DNA from: Epidermidibacterium keratini
Lineage (GTDB): Bacteria; Actinomycetota; Actinomycetes; Mycobacteriales; Antricoccaceae
NCBI RefSeq assembly: GCF_009834025.1
Contig: NZ_CP047156.1
Coordinates: 2,874,067 to 2,938,066, forward strand
Direction of reading: 5' to 3'
DNA length: 64,000 bases
How positions within the stretch are numbered: the first letter of the stretch is position 1; each line of letters begins with the position of its first letter. Of this stretch, positions 1 to 9,613 are shown in pieces. Both the position numbers and the translations under genes were made by a program. Below the pieces are notes generated by a model. That model was not told the DNA's origin and searched no databases. It saw only the letters and a program-made list of their open reading frames with translations.

Positions 1-107
1 AGCGGCAGTCGCTCAGCGTCGAGGGTGGGAGCAGGAGCACGCCCCGCCGGGGCTGCTTTCGTGCTGTCGTGGCTCGGGCGAACGGTCGTGGCCGTCGGAG
101 GAGTCAT
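1..107 (-). CDS. N-terminal fragment of a leftward gene, product unknown
   Basis: An ATG on the minus strand at 107-105 opens a frame that stays open to the window edge (35 codons). A good ribosome binding site, AGAGG, lies 9 nt upstream. The visible residues are rich in Pro, Thr and Ala and end in LDAERLP, as expected of a disordered N-terminus before a folded domain. No function can be read. A perfect palindrome (153-170) sits in its upstream region, so the gene is probably repressor-controlled. Too short to assign; a TetR-regulated lipid enzyme such as a desaturase is only a guess. Confidence 0.45.
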   Translation of the reverse strand, partial: MTPPTATTVRPSHDSTKAAPAGRAPAPTLDAERLP

Positions 108-152
108 GTGTATTTGCCTCTGAGGAACGAAGTCGGATGGGCGTACCTGCTT

Positions 153-170
153 ACCTACGCAATCGTAGGT
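153..170. promoter_or_regulatory. Perfect inverted repeat, TetR-like operator candidate
   Basis: ACCTACG-CAAT-CGTAGGT is a 7-bp perfect inverted repeat with a 4-nt centre. It lies 46 nt upstream of the leftward start at 107 and 86 nt from the end of the hypothetical gene at 257, so it most likely serves the leftward gene. Size and symmetry suit a TetR-family dimer. A regulator was not identified. Confidence 0.5.
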
Positions 171-256
171 TAGCGCGCGTGGGCGCTGCTACCGGTACTA
201 CCCAAACTCTTGGTTGCTAGTCCCACATTCTTCGCCGGGAATTCGGCGTACGCCGC

Positions 257-823
257 CTAGGCGCGCAGCCACCCGGACCAGAAGCGCAGGCGCCGCACGA
301 ACTTGGCGTGTTCCCGCTCGGCCCTCTCGACGGCGCCGTCGGGCCAGTCGACTGCGGTCATCGGCAGGCTGAGCCAGTGCGGCGGCAGACCGGACCCGAA
401 CGTGGTCACCACGTGCATCAGGCTCGGCTCGTCGAGTTGGCTTGCTGGTGGCTCGAACGGTGCGGCGGTGCCGAGGTCAAGCATTGCCTTGCCTTTGCGG
501 GTCATGACCGAGCGCAGCTCGTCGGCACCGTCGTGGACCCGCCAGTTGAACGAGTCGCCCCAGAACTCCGCGATGCCCACCTGCCCGCCGAGCCGCGCGA
601 TCAGATCCTGCAGAAGCGACTCCTCATGCTGGCCAATGAGCAGCACGTGAGGGCCGGCCTGGGTGATCCACATGCTGTCCGGGTCGCGCAGTGCCTGCCC
701 GGCGGTCGGCGCTGGCCCGACGCCAGGTCCGCCTGCCGTCAGCCCGGCGGCGAGTACGGCGCCGACCTGGGCGTTGCGAAAGAGCGTGAGGGTCGTCAGC
801 AGCGGCTGCACGGGGCCGGTCAT
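257..823 (-). CDS. Hypothetical protein (188 aa)
   Basis: Start chosen at the ATG at 823 (MTGPVQPLL), because the upstream in-frame extension runs antisense through the tRNA-Gln gene. A purine-rich AGGGTGA precedes it. The first 30 residues contain a hydrophobic Ala/Gly stretch (about residues 15-35) that could be a weak membrane or signal segment. The C-terminal part is charged and Trp-rich (FWGDSFNW, RRLRFWSGW). I do not recognise the family. It lies head-to-head with tRNA-Gln and glmU. The reading frame looks real, with no rare codons and a coherent composition. Confidence 0.6.
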   Translation of the reverse strand: MTGPVQPLLTTLTLFRNAQVGAVLAAGLTAGGPGVGPAPTAGQALRDPDSMWITQAGPHVLLIGQHEESLLQDLIARLGGQVGIAEFWGDSFNWRVHDGADELRSVMTRKGKAMLDLGTAAPFEPPASQLDEPSLMHVVTTFGSGLPPHWLSLPMTAVDWPDGAVERAEREHAKFVRRLRFWSGWLRA

Positions 824-912
824 GGAGTTCACCCTACGAAAGAGGGCGTTAAAGCACGAGACCTCAGCGGGCACGCGGCGGCGCACGATACCCTGGGATG
901 TCCATTCCACAG

Positions 913-985
913 TGGGGGATGGGGTAATCGGCAGCCCGCAGGCCTTTGGAGCCTTGCAGTCTCGGTTCGAGTCCGAGTCCCCCAG
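913..985 (+). tRNA. tRNA-Gln (anticodon TTG)
   Basis: 73-nt cloverleaf. The acceptor stem TGGGGGA (913-919) pairs fully with TCCCCCA (978-984) and the discriminator is G985. The D arm has a 3-bp GGG/CCC stem, as in other tRNA-Gln. The anticodon loop CTTTGGA gives anticodon TTG, and the T arm is CTCGG-TTCGAGT-CCGAG. The only flaw is a C-T mismatch at the top of the anticodon stem (27-43). CCA is not encoded. It stands just upstream of glmU. Confidence 0.9.
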
Positions 986-1099
986 CGATGTCACGCCGTC
1001 GTGCGTGCGATTCTGGCCATGCAGCCCGTACACCCGAAGGCTGCCGTGCAGTCCGGCTACCTACGGAGCTGCCGTCCGCCCCATCCCAGGAGTTCGTCC

Positions 1100-2539
1100 A
1101 TGAGCGGTGCACCCACTGCCGTCATCGTCCTCGCCGCCGGGCAGGGCACCCGAATGAAATCCTCTCGCCCGAAGGTGCTGCACGAGATCGGCGGGCGCTC
1201 GCTCGTCGGGCACGTCTTGCACGCTGCGGCGCCGCTGCAGGCGCGCGAGACCGTCGTCGTGGTCGGTGCCGGCCGCGACCAGGTCGAAGCCCACCTGGCC
1301 GAGCGCTTCCCGACGGCGCGCACGGCGGTGCAGGCCGAGCAGCTCGGCTCGGGGCACGCCACGCGGATCGCGATGGAGGCCCTGCCCGAGCACTCGGGCA
1401 CGGTCGTCGTACTCAACGGCGACGCGCCGCTGCTCACCGAGCAGACGCTCGCTGCCCTGGTCGCCGCGCATGACGCCGAGGGCAACGCGATGACTGTGCT
1501 CAGCGCCGAGGTGCCCTCCCCGCACGGTCTCGGCCGGATCGTGCGCGACGGTGGCTCGGTGACCGCGATCGTCGAGCAGAAGGACGCCGACGATCAGGTC
1601 GCCGCCATCACCGAGATCAACGCCGGCATCTACGTCTTCGACGGTGCCCGCCTCGCCGAGATCATGGGCAGCTTCAGCCGCGACAATGCCCAGGGTGAGG
1701 AATACATCACCGAGGCCCTGACTCTGCTGCTGGAGCGCGGCGCGCAGGTCGGTGCACACATCGCGGCGTCCTACGAGGAGACCCTGGGCTGCAACGACCG
1801 CATCGAGCTCTCCGAGCGCGGCCGTCAGCTCAACGACCGCATCCTGCGCCGCTGGATGGCCGAGGGCGTCACCGTCGTCGACCCGCTGACCACCTGGATC
1901 GATGCCGACGTCGAGTTGGCGCGCGACGTGACCCTGCTGCCCGGCGTACACCTCGCCGGCGCCACGAAGGTCGACGAGGGCGCAACGATCGGCCCGGACT
2001 CGACGATCCGCGACACCGAGATCGGCGCCGGGGCGACCGTGAGCCGCACCGAGGCGTTGCTGGCCGTCGTCGGCCCGGGCGCGAGCGTCGGCCCGTTTGC
2101 CTACCTGCGCCCGAAGTCGATGCTCGGCGAAGGCGGCAAGATCGGCACCTTCGTCGAGACCAAGAACGCCGACATCGGCGCCGGCTCCAAGGTGCCGCAC
2201 CTGACGTACGTCGGCGACGCGACCATCGGCGTGGACACCAACATCGGCGCCTCGAGCGTGTTCGTCAACTACAACGGCGTCACCAAGTCGCACACGACGA
2301 TCGGCAGCCACTGCCGCCTCGGCTCGGACACGATGTACGTCGCACCGGTCACGATCGGCGACGGCGCCTACTCGGGGGCGAGCACGGTGATCCGCGACGA
2401 CGTACCACCTGGCGCGCTCGCGGTGTCAGCCGGAGCCCAGCACAACGTGCTTGGGTGGGTAAGGAAGAATCGTCCCGGCACCGCGGCCGCCGAGGCGGCC
2501 GCTGCCGCCGAAGACAATGCGCCCGAGTCTGAAGCCTAG
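1100..2539 (+). CDS. glmU: Bifunctional UDP-GlcNAc pyrophosphorylase / GlcN-1-P acetyltransferase GlmU
   Basis: Makes UDP-GlcNAc, the peptidoglycan precursor, from GlcN-1-P, acetyl-CoA and UTP in the cytoplasm. The N-terminal nucleotidyltransferase signature LAAGxGTRMxSxxPKVLH is at residues 11-28. A C-terminal left-handed beta-helix of hexapeptide repeats (about residues 260-450) carries the acetyltransferase motifs RPKSMLGEGGKIGTFVETKN and VNYNG. At 479 aa it has the usual length. The ATG at 1100 is chosen because the protein starts there in the family and AGGAG lies 7 nt upstream; the frame is open much further upstream but only through the tRNA. The last 20 residues are an Ala/Glu-rich tail typical of actinobacteria. 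prs follows after 12 nt, so the two are probably cotranscribed. Confidence 0.97.
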   Translation: MSGAPTAVIVLAAGQGTRMKSSRPKVLHEIGGRSLVGHVLHAAAPLQARETVVVVGAGRDQVEAHLAERFPTARTAVQAEQLGSGHATRIAMEALPEHSGTVVVLNGDAPLLTEQTLAALVAAHDAEGNAMTVLSAEVPSPHGLGRIVRDGGSVTAIVEQKDADDQVAAITEINAGIYVFDGARLAEIMGSFSRDNAQGEEYITEALTLLLERGAQVGAHIAASYEETLGCNDRIELSERGRQLNDRILRRWMAEGVTVVDPLTTWIDADVELARDVTLLPGVHLAGATKVDEGATIGPDSTIRDTEIGAGATVSRTEALLAVVGPGASVGPFAYLRPKSMLGEGGKIGTFVETKNADIGAGSKVPHLTYVGDATIGVDTNIGASSVFVNYNGVTKSHTTIGSHCRLGSDTMYVAPVTIGDGAYSGASTVIRDDVPPGALAVSAGAQHNVLGWVRKNRPGTAAAEAAAAAEDNAPESEA

Positions 2540-2551
2540 AAGGATTCGTCA

Positions 2552-3532
2552 ATGAGCAGCATCGAGTCACCGAGCCGCAAGAGCCTGATGCTTTTCTCCG
2601 GGCGCGCCTACCCGGAGCTGGCCGAGGAGATCGCCGACAGCCTCGGGGTGACGGTGACGCCAACCGCGTCGTACGCCTTCGCCAACGGAGAGCTCTATGC
2701 GCGCTCGGAGGAGTCGGCCCGCGGCGCGGACGTGTTTGTCATCCAGTCGCATACCGCGCCGATCAACGACTGGCTGATGGAGCAACTCATCCTGGTCGAT
2801 GCGCTCAAGCGCGCCTCGGCCAAGCGCATCACGGTCGTCTCGCCGTTCTATCCCTATGCGCGCCAGGACAAGAAGAGCCGCGGCCGCGAGCCGATCTCGG
2901 CCCGCCTCGTCGCCGACATGTACAAGACCGCCGGCGCCGACCGGATCATCTCGGTCGACCTACACACCTCGCAGATCCAGGGCTTCTTCGACGGCCCGGT
3001 CGACCACCTCTTCGCCACGCCGATCCTGACCGACTACATCCTCAGCAAGTACTCCGGACGCGACATCACCGTCGTCTCACCGGACTCCGGCCGCGTGCGG
3101 CTGTCCGAGCGCTGGTCGGAGTACCTCGGGGGTACGCCGCTGGCGTTCATCCACAAGACCCGCGATGTCACCCAGCCCAACCAGTCGGTCGCCAACCGCG
3201 TGGTCGGCGACGTCAAGGGCCGGCTCTGCATCCTGATCGACGACATGATCGACACCGGTGGCACGATCTGCAAGGCCGCCGATGCTCTGGTCGAGGCCGG
3301 CGCCGAAGAAGTCATCATTGCGGCCACGCACGGCATACTCTCTGACCCTGCCGCCGAGCGCCTCGCCGAAGCGCCCGTCAGCGAGGTCATCCTGACCAAC
3401 ACGCTGCCGATCGCGCCGGAGAAGATGCTCGACAAGATCACCGTGCTGTCGATCGCCCCGCTGATCGCCCGCGCGATCAAGGAGATCTTCGAAGACGGCT
3501 CGGTCACCAGCCTCTTCGACGGCGACGCCTAA
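2552..3532 (+). CDS. prs: Ribose-phosphate pyrophosphokinase (PRPP synthetase)
   Basis: Transfers pyrophosphate from ATP to ribose-5-phosphate, giving PRPP for purine, pyrimidine, histidine, tryptophan and decaprenyl-phosphoryl-ribose synthesis. It has 326 aa, the normal class I length. Visible motifs are the flexible-loop region PYARQDKKSRGREPISA (about residues 107-123), VSPDSGRVRLSERW, and the PRPP-binding loop LIDDMIDTGGT (about 227-237). The ATG follows AGAAGG at good spacing and lies 12 nt after glmU. The glmU-prs pair is conserved in actinobacteria. Confidence 0.97.
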   Translation: MSSIESPSRKSLMLFSGRAYPELAEEIADSLGVTVTPTASYAFANGELYARSEESARGADVFVIQSHTAPINDWLMEQLILVDALKRASAKRITVVSPFYPYARQDKKSRGREPISARLVADMYKTAGADRIISVDLHTSQIQGFFDGPVDHLFATPILTDYILSKYSGRDITVVSPDSGRVRLSERWSEYLGGTPLAFIHKTRDVTQPNQSVANRVVGDVKGRLCILIDDMIDTGGTICKAADALVEAGAEEVIIAATHGILSDPAAERLAEAPVSEVILTNTLPIAPEKMLDKITVLSIAPLIARAIKEIFEDGSVTSLFDGDA

Positions 3533-3594
3533 CCCCGCTGACTCGGAAGCCGCAGCCCGACCCTGACGCCGCGCCGCGCAGCCCCGGATCGCAG

Positions 3595-5469
3595 CTAGTG
3601 CTCGGCCGGGCTAGTGGCGCTGAGGATTTCGGTGATGCCGCCGGGTCGGGTGATGATCTGGAGGCCGAGGTCTGGGTTGGTCCAGATGAGGATGGCTCCG
3701 CCGTCGCGCATCTCGACTTGCCAGGCGGTGTGGTGGCGTACGCGGTGGTGTTCTCGGCATAGGCAAGCGAGTACGGCGTCCGCGGTATGCCCGCCAGTGC
3801 CGTCGGGGTGGTGTTCACGCGTGTGGTCCAGGTCGGCCTGCCCGCGCGGTCCGATGGCGGGTCGGGTGCAGTAGGGGAAGCGGCATACTTTGTCGCGTAG
3901 CTGCACGCGCCGGCGCATCCGCGCGTTCGGGTTCTTGATTACTGGCCCGAGGTCCAGTGGCAGGTTGGTCAGGTCGTCGGTGACGAGTCGTTGCAGGTCC
4001 GGCTCGCCCGCGAGCAGGAACAGCAGGACTTGGTAGGGCACGAATCCGAGCCCGTCGATCCACGCCCGTTCTTCCCGGTCGTACTCCGACGCGTCTCCAC
4101 CGGCCGCGCCTGTATCGGTTGTCGAGCAGGTGCGAGCCCCTCCGGGCGAGCACCGGTTGTCGTGACCACTCGCGCCTTCGGGTGGGGCGTGGGCTCCGGT
4201 GGCGCCGGGCATGATCCCGGCGCGTAGGCATAGCAGGGTTGCGAGCGGCACGGTCACGGTCAACAGCGGTTTCGGTGGGGCGGGGGTGCTCATGCCGAGG
4301 GTGCTCAGCAGCATCATGATCGCTTCCCAGGCCTGCTGGGCCTGCCCGAACTGCTCGGGATCGATCACCGGATACCCCGTGGCCGGATCCGTCACGACCG
4401 GGGTGAGGTCGAGCTGGTCGGCGGCGGCTGGTGCGAGGGCGGCGGGTCCGAACAGCATGGCTTGCAGTACGTCGGCGCGCGTCTGCTCCGGTGTCCTGGG
4501 GTCGTCCTTGCCGGCTTGCTTGGCGTAGATGTGCAGTGCGTTCTCGATCGCGGCGATGACCGCTGCGGGGAGGTGGGCGTTCATCCACCGCATCCCGAAC
4601 AGATCGGTTTCGCTGAACTCGACCCTGCGGCTGGCCATTCCCTGCTCGTGGTCGGCCTCGGGCTCGGGCGTGTGGGTGGTGTGGGTTTGTTTCCACCGCG
4701 ACAGTCGGCGCCGCAGCACGTCGGTGGTGACGGGTGCTTTCGTGCGAAACAGTGCCGCGTCCGCGCGGGTCAGCTCGTCTTCGTCGAGGCTCTGCGCGCT
4801 GCGCGCGATCATCGCGAGCTGGTACTGCGACCAGTTGCCTTCTTGGGCGCGTTCGAGCGCGTGGGGCATGCACCGCACCATCCGCAGCGACTTCGCCAGC
4901 ATGCCGTGTGCCACCCGCGCGTCGACCCGGCAGGAGGCGCTGATCGCGGCGGCGGTGATCTGGCTGCGGGTCACCCAGGAGTCGGAGTTATCGCCATCGG
5001 CGCGGTCGGCGTGGCGGCGGTACCCGCCCGGCGTGGCGTCGTCGGGGAGCTGCTGGCCTGCGGTGGCGTGGGCTTCGACCATGGCGCGGGCCTCCACCGC
5101 CGCCACCGTCCCGGTGACGCGTTGGCACATCTCCACCACCTTCACCGCCTGCCCATGACGCGATGCCAGCGCGTCGACATCGTCGGCGTAGGTGAGGATC
5201 TGTGCGGCAAGCGATCGCAACTTGGCCGCCGCTGCCGACCGGGTCAACGACTGCTCGGCCTCGCGGCACTCGCGATCGGTTGCCGGGGTGAGCTGGTCTG
5301 GCGTACCGATCGTCTGGTCGGGATTGTTGACGAACGCGGTCTGTGCCGTCCGTTCGGGCGCCGGTTCGGTGGCCGTGGATTCGTTGCCTGGCAGGGATTC
5401 TTCGCGCAGCAATGACATCAGGTCCTCGACCTGAACGTCATCGCGCAGCCCCCGCCTTCGCATACCCAC
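3595..5469 (-). CDS. DUF222 / HNH endonuclease-domain protein, 13E12 type, copy 1
   Basis: 624 aa. The N-terminal two thirds (about residues 60-400) is a DUF222 helical domain. The C-terminus (about 525-590) is an HNH nuclease with CRFPYCTRP, the DLDHT core and CREHHRVRH, so the metal-binding His and Asn/His positions look intact. Copy 2 at 19366-21243 is nearly identical in the DUF222 and HNH parts and differs mainly in the linker and the last residues. The linker (about residues 430-455) is encoded by a copy of a dispersed genomic repeat. The annotated start is GTG 5469; an ATG two codons later is equally possible. Family role is uncertain; such proteins are abundant, duplicated and often treated as mobile or selfish in actinobacteria. 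Confidence 0.9.
   Translation of the reverse strand: MGMRRRGLRDDVQVEDLMSLLREESLPGNESTATEPAPERTAQTAFVNNPDQTIGTPDQLTPATDRECREAEQSLTRSAAAAKLRSLAAQILTYADDVDALASRHGQAVKVVEMCQRVTGTVAAVEARAMVEAHATAGQQLPDDATPGGYRRHADRADGDNSDSWVTRSQITAAAISASCRVDARVAHGMLAKSLRMVRCMPHALERAQEGNWSQYQLAMIARSAQSLDEDELTRADAALFRTKAPVTTDVLRRRLSRWKQTHTTHTPEPEADHEQGMASRRVEFSETDLFGMRWMNAHLPAAVIAAIENALHIYAKQAGKDDPRTPEQTRADVLQAMLFGPAALAPAAADQLDLTPVVTDPATGYPVIDPEQFGQAQQAWEAIMMLLSTLGMSTPAPPKPLLTVTVPLATLLCLRAGIMPGATGAHAPPEGASGHDNRCSPGGARTCSTTDTGAAGGDASEYDREERAWIDGLGFVPYQVLLFLLAGEPDLQRLVTDDLTNLPLDLGPVIKNPNARMRRRVQLRDKVCRFPYCTRPAIGPRGQADLDHTREHHPDGTGGHTADAVLACLCREHHRVRHHTAWQVEMRDGGAILIWTNPDLGLQIITRPGGITEILSATSPAEH
4111..4169. repeat. Dispersed repeat unit inside HNH copy 1
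   Basis: This 59-nt stretch begins TGTATCGGTTGTCGAGCAGG and ends TTGTCGTGACCAC. It matches the ends of the intergenic repeat at 19249-19349. It is read in frame as part of the linker between DUF222 and HNH (SPGGARTCSTTDTGA). The same element sits at the same place in copy 2. Confidence 0.7.
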
Positions 5470-5566
5470 ACGCTACAACTAGGCCCAGACATGACCTCCC
5501 GAAAACCAGCCTGAAACGGCCGTTTTCGCACATATAGCGGGTGTGTTTACCGCATCGTTACGAACC
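5470..5566. repeat. Duplicated upstream flank of HNH copy 1 (promoter region)
   Basis: These roughly 97 nt match 21244-21340, upstream of HNH copy 2, with only a few differences, including the words ACTAGGCCCAGACATG and CACATATAGCGGG. The identity stops abruptly after CGTTACGAACC in both copies, marking the edge of the duplicated unit. The flank probably carries the HNH promoter: TAGTTGT on the minus strand lies about 8 nt before the GTG, which would suit a leaderless transcript. Confidence 0.65.
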
Positions 5567-5608
5567 GATGTGACCAGCACGGCTCAAGTTCCCTTACATG
5601 CTTGCGAA

Positions 5609-5773
5609 GTGGTCTCGAGGTCTCGACAACCGGCCTCGTTCCTCGGCCTGCTCGACCACCGCAACCGCTCAGTCGCTAGCGCTCCTTCGCTGCTCGACCA
5701 CCGAGGGCGTGCCGTTCCCGGGGCTCGTTCCTCGGCCTGCTCGACCCATCGCAACCGGCCTCGTTCCTCGGCC
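5609..5773. repeat. Intergenic cluster of dispersed repeat units
   Basis: Two to three imperfect units of a family built from GGTCTCGAC at one end, TCGTTCCTCGGCCTGCTCGA in the middle and CTCGACCACC at the other end. Together with 5470-5566 it fills the 307-bp gap between the HNH gene and the first lipoprotein gene. Related units occur at 19249-19349, 21383-21469, 57271-57315 and inside both HNH genes. No ORF is convincing here. Confidence 0.7.
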
Positions 5774-5776
5774 GGG

Positions 5777-7084
5777 TTAGGTGCGGGCGTAGATCTCATA
5801 GACCGGCGAGCCGGCGGCGGGATTACCGCGCTGCAGTACGACGTACTTGTCGCTCGTCGCGGCGACCGATCCGGACAGGTCAGCTGACACTCGATTGCCC
5901 TGCTCGTCGACGGCGAAGTCCGTGGGTTCGCCGCCCGACGACGTCTCGACAAACACGTAGCTGTCATCGACGTACCGGAGATTCGATGCATCAGGAAGCG
6001 GCACCGCCGAGATCGTCGGCGTCCCGTCGTCATCGAGCGTCAGTAGCCGGGTGTCTTTCGATTGATACAGCACGCAGGCCAGCCTCCCACCTGCCGACGT
6101 GGGCGGGCACGTTATCTGCTGGTTGTCGCCCGGCGAGTCACGTTCGGTGCCGTCGGCGGTCACCAAGCGAAGCGGTGAGGGAGCCCCGCTGCCGTCGTAG
6201 AGCACACCGTCCGAACCCGTACCGCGATACGCCAGTCCCGCGTCACTCGACTTGAGCTGCCACCGCACTGCGCCGGTGGCCGGATCGATCGCGGCGGGTA
6301 CGCCGAGCGCCGACTCGTAGGCGTATGGGTCGTTCAGATCAAACATCGATCCGTAGACGACTGTGTCGAAGCCTTGGTACACGCCGAATCCGTCGGTACG
6401 CCATAGCCGCTGTCCGGTCGTCAGGTCGAACCCGAGACTGTGCACGCGAGGCGATCCGGCCGGGGGATCCGACGAGCCGGGGATCGGCAGCGTCGCGACG
6501 AGCACCTTCTCGCTGAGCACATAGTCCCCGTGCCCGAGCGTCTTGACGAAGTCGTACTCCGGCGCATCGATCGCTGTCGCTGGGACGGTCGCTGCTTTCC
6601 ACACCACGCTCCCGTCGGTCGCCGACAGCGCGACGATGCCTTCCTCGTCGCCGACCGACACCTCAGACTCATAGCACGACCCGGTCGGGCAGTGGGTTGC
6701 GAAGTACGGCACCAGGACGAGCCCGGTGTCGGTAGTGCGTACCTCGCCGTCGTGGAACGTCGCGACCGGGTCACCGGGAAGCGGAGTGTCACGCGTGACC
6801 TGCCAGAGCACGGCGGCGGTGGTCAGGTCGACGGCGGTAATCGCGCCAGCCTCACCGGATACCAGGACCGCAACGTCGCCGGCGAGTTGGACGTAGTTGA
6901 CCGGATCGAGGCCGCTCACGCTGGTCGTGCTGAAGACCGGGTCGTCGCTGAGCGTGAGCGTCGGAATGGTCGGTGTTGGTGCGACGGACGAGGTCCTCGA
7001 CGAGCTGGGCATGGGCTTTGGTGTGCACGCGGCGAGTACGACGGCGCAGCAGATCGCGACGGCGACGGTCAGAGACGCGCGCAT
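5777..7084 (-). CDS. PQQ-like beta-propeller lipoprotein, paralogue A
   Basis: 435 aa. The signal peptide ends in the lipobox LAAC with Cys20, followed by a Ser/Thr/Pro linker, so it should be an exported membrane-anchored lipoprotein. The mature part has repeats of the type AVDLTTAAVLWQV, ALSATDGSVVWKA and AIDPATGAVRWQL, typical of PQQ-like/WD40-like propeller blades. No enzyme motif is visible; a scaffold or sensor role outside the membrane is likely. Start ATG 7084 follows AGAAGGGG; the longer upstream frame overlaps the next gene and is rejected. It lies 29 bp behind paralogue B on the same strand, so the pair is a tandem duplication in one operon. Confidence 0.85.
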   Translation of the reverse strand: MRASLTVAVAICCAVVLAACTPKPMPSSSRTSSVAPTPTIPTLTLSDDPVFSTTSVSGLDPVNYVQLAGDVAVLVSGEAGAITAVDLTTAAVLWQVTRDTPLPGDPVATFHDGEVRTTDTGLVLVPYFATHCPTGSCYESEVSVGDEEGIVALSATDGSVVWKAATVPATAIDAPEYDFVKTLGHGDYVLSEKVLVATLPIPGSSDPPAGSPRVHSLGFDLTTGQRLWRTDGFGVYQGFDTVVYGSMFDLNDPYAYESALGVPAAIDPATGAVRWQLKSSDAGLAYRGTGSDGVLYDGSGAPSPLRLVTADGTERDSPGDNQQITCPPTSAGGRLACVLYQSKDTRLLTLDDDGTPTISAVPLPDASNLRYVDDSYVFVETSSGGEPTDFAVDEQGNRVSADLSGSVAATSDKYVVLQRGNPAAGSPVYEIYART

Positions 7085-7113
7085 GGGTTCCCCTTCTAGG
7101 CTTTCTAGGTCCT

Positions 7114-8427
7114 CTAGGTCCGGGAGTACGCCGCGACGCTGACCGATCCGCCGATCTGGCTGTCGTTGCGCAGGACGACGACGTACTTGGCGTTGGTGGC
7201 GACTACCTTTCCGGGGAAGTTTCGCGAGAGCCTGTTGCCATGTACGTCGACCGCATACGAGTTGAAATCGCCAGAGTCTGAGGTCGTCGTCAGGTAGATG
7301 TACGTGTCGTCGACGTAGCTCACCGTGGCCGCGCGTGGCACCGGCGCCTCCGACGTCAGCACCGTGGCGTCTTCGTTGATGCTGAGGATTCGACTTGGGG
7401 CGTAGGGATCGGGGTATCCCAACGTGCACGCGAGGCGGCCGGAGTCCGGCACCTGGGGGCAGCGCCACATCGCGTTGGTGCCTGGGGAACCCAGGTCGGT
7501 GCCGCCGGCGGAGATGAGAGTAAGCGGCTCGCCGGACACGCCCGCGGGCGCCATCAGCGCGCCGTCGGGTCCGGCCGCCGCGTACACCAGACCGCTCTCG
7601 GCTTCGGTGAGCTGCCATATCGACGTTCCGGTCGCGGGATCGAGCGCCGTCGGGATCCCGCCGCTCAGGTTGTATTCGTCGACCGTGTCAAACAGCACGC
7701 CGTAGGCGACGGCGCCGGCGATCTGGTACACGGCGAAGTCGCCTACCCGCCAGAGCTCCGTCCCGCTTTCTAGGTCGATGCCGATGCTGAACACGTCCGG
7801 ACCCTGCCCGCCGGACGACGAGGTGAGCTGGCGCACGGTCGCGACGAACACGTTCTGGTCGGCCGCGATCTCGGCATCGACTAGCCCCGAGACGTAGTCG
7901 TGCTCCTCCGAGTCATCTGACGTGGCAGGGACGGTCGCGAACTTCCACAACAGGGTGCCGTCGGTCGCCGACAGTGCGGCGTACCCCGTCTCGTCGGATA
8001 GATCGACCTCGCCGGGCGCGCACAGGTCGGTCTGGCACTGGGTCTTGAAGTAGGGCACGATCACCGATCCCGCTGCCGTCGCCACAACGGGGCCGGACCA
8101 GACGATCGCGGCCGGATCACCGGGCAGCGCGGCTTCACGCTCCAGCTGCCACGCCACCTGGCCGGTGGCGAGGTTGACCGCGGTGATCAAGCCGGTGTCG
8201 ATCGAGGTGATGATTGCGATGTCGTCGCCCGCGAGCTGCGCCGTCTCGACGGGGTGTACGGCGAGGTCGTTGCTGACAAAGACCGGCGCATCGCTGATCG
8301 ACAGCTCGGCCGTGGTCGGGTCCGGGACCGGGCGCTTCGGGCTCGGCGCGCCGTCGGTAGTGACCGTGCACGATGCGACGAGCAACGCGGCCACAGCAAG
8401 CAACGCGCCTCGCCAGTGCCGCCGCAT
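7114..8427 (-). CDS. PQQ-like beta-propeller lipoprotein, paralogue B
   Basis: 437 aa, homologous over its full length to the downstream lipoprotein gene ending at 5777. Signal peptide with lipobox VASC and Cys20. Propeller-type blades are AVNLATGQVAWQL, ALSATDGTLLWKF and ALDPATGTSIWQL. Both paralogues share a Cys pair in the region CxxxLC/CPTGSC, possibly a disulfide. The ATG at 8427 is preceded by GAAGGGA. It is the promoter-proximal gene of the pair, divergent from the nitronate monooxygenase gene across a 115-nt region. Substrate or partner is unknown. Confidence 0.85.
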   Translation of the reverse strand: MRRHWRGALLAVAALLVASCTVTTDGAPSPKRPVPDPTTAELSISDAPVFVSNDLAVHPVETAQLAGDDIAIITSIDTGLITAVNLATGQVAWQLEREAALPGDPAAIVWSGPVVATAAGSVIVPYFKTQCQTDLCAPGEVDLSDETGYAALSATDGTLLWKFATVPATSDDSEEHDYVSGLVDAEIAADQNVFVATVRQLTSSSGGQGPDVFSIGIDLESGTELWRVGDFAVYQIAGAVAYGVLFDTVDEYNLSGGIPTALDPATGTSIWQLTEAESGLVYAAAGPDGALMAPAGVSGEPLTLISAGGTDLGSPGTNAMWRCPQVPDSGRLACTLGYPDPYAPSRILSINEDATVLTSEAPVPRAATVSYVDDTYIYLTTTSDSGDFNSYAVDVHGNRLSRNFPGKVVATNAKYVVVLRNDSQIGGSVSVAAYSRT

Positions 8428-8499
8428 GCATGTCCCTTCGTAGCTGCTGGTCGCCTCAGTATGCGCGGCCTCGCAGCGAGCCTAGAGGGCCGTCCGGTA

Positions 8500-8514
8500 A
8501 CTTGACGTTCAAGT
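8500..8514. promoter_or_regulatory. Inverted repeat ACTTGA-CGT-TCAAGT
   Basis: Perfect 6-bp inverted repeat with 3-nt centre, continued by a further CAAGTC half-site, in the divergent region between lipoprotein B and the nitronate monooxygenase. It lies 28-42 nt before the first repeated start codon, a position that suits a promoter or operator. The regulator type cannot be told from the sequence. Confidence 0.5.
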
Positions 8515-8541
8515 CAAGTCCGGCAGCAAAGTAGGAGCGGC

Positions 8542-9613
<1,072 letters not shown>

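Noticed and set aside
913-985. tRNA-Gln as an integration site of a mobile element
   Set aside because: No integrase and no repeated 3' end of the tRNA was seen in the window.
1061-2311. Long minus-strand ORF (416 codons) opposite glmU
   Set aside because: It mirrors the codon pattern of glmU, has repetitive Val-Asp-Leu-Gly content with no domain, and no ribosome binding site; a GC-rich shadow frame.
5470-5500. Short leader ORF with GGGAGG before an ATG overlapping the HNH start (both copies)
   Set aside because: The Shine-Dalgarno is only 2 nt from the ATG and the 24-residue frame is conserved simply because the whole flank is duplicated.
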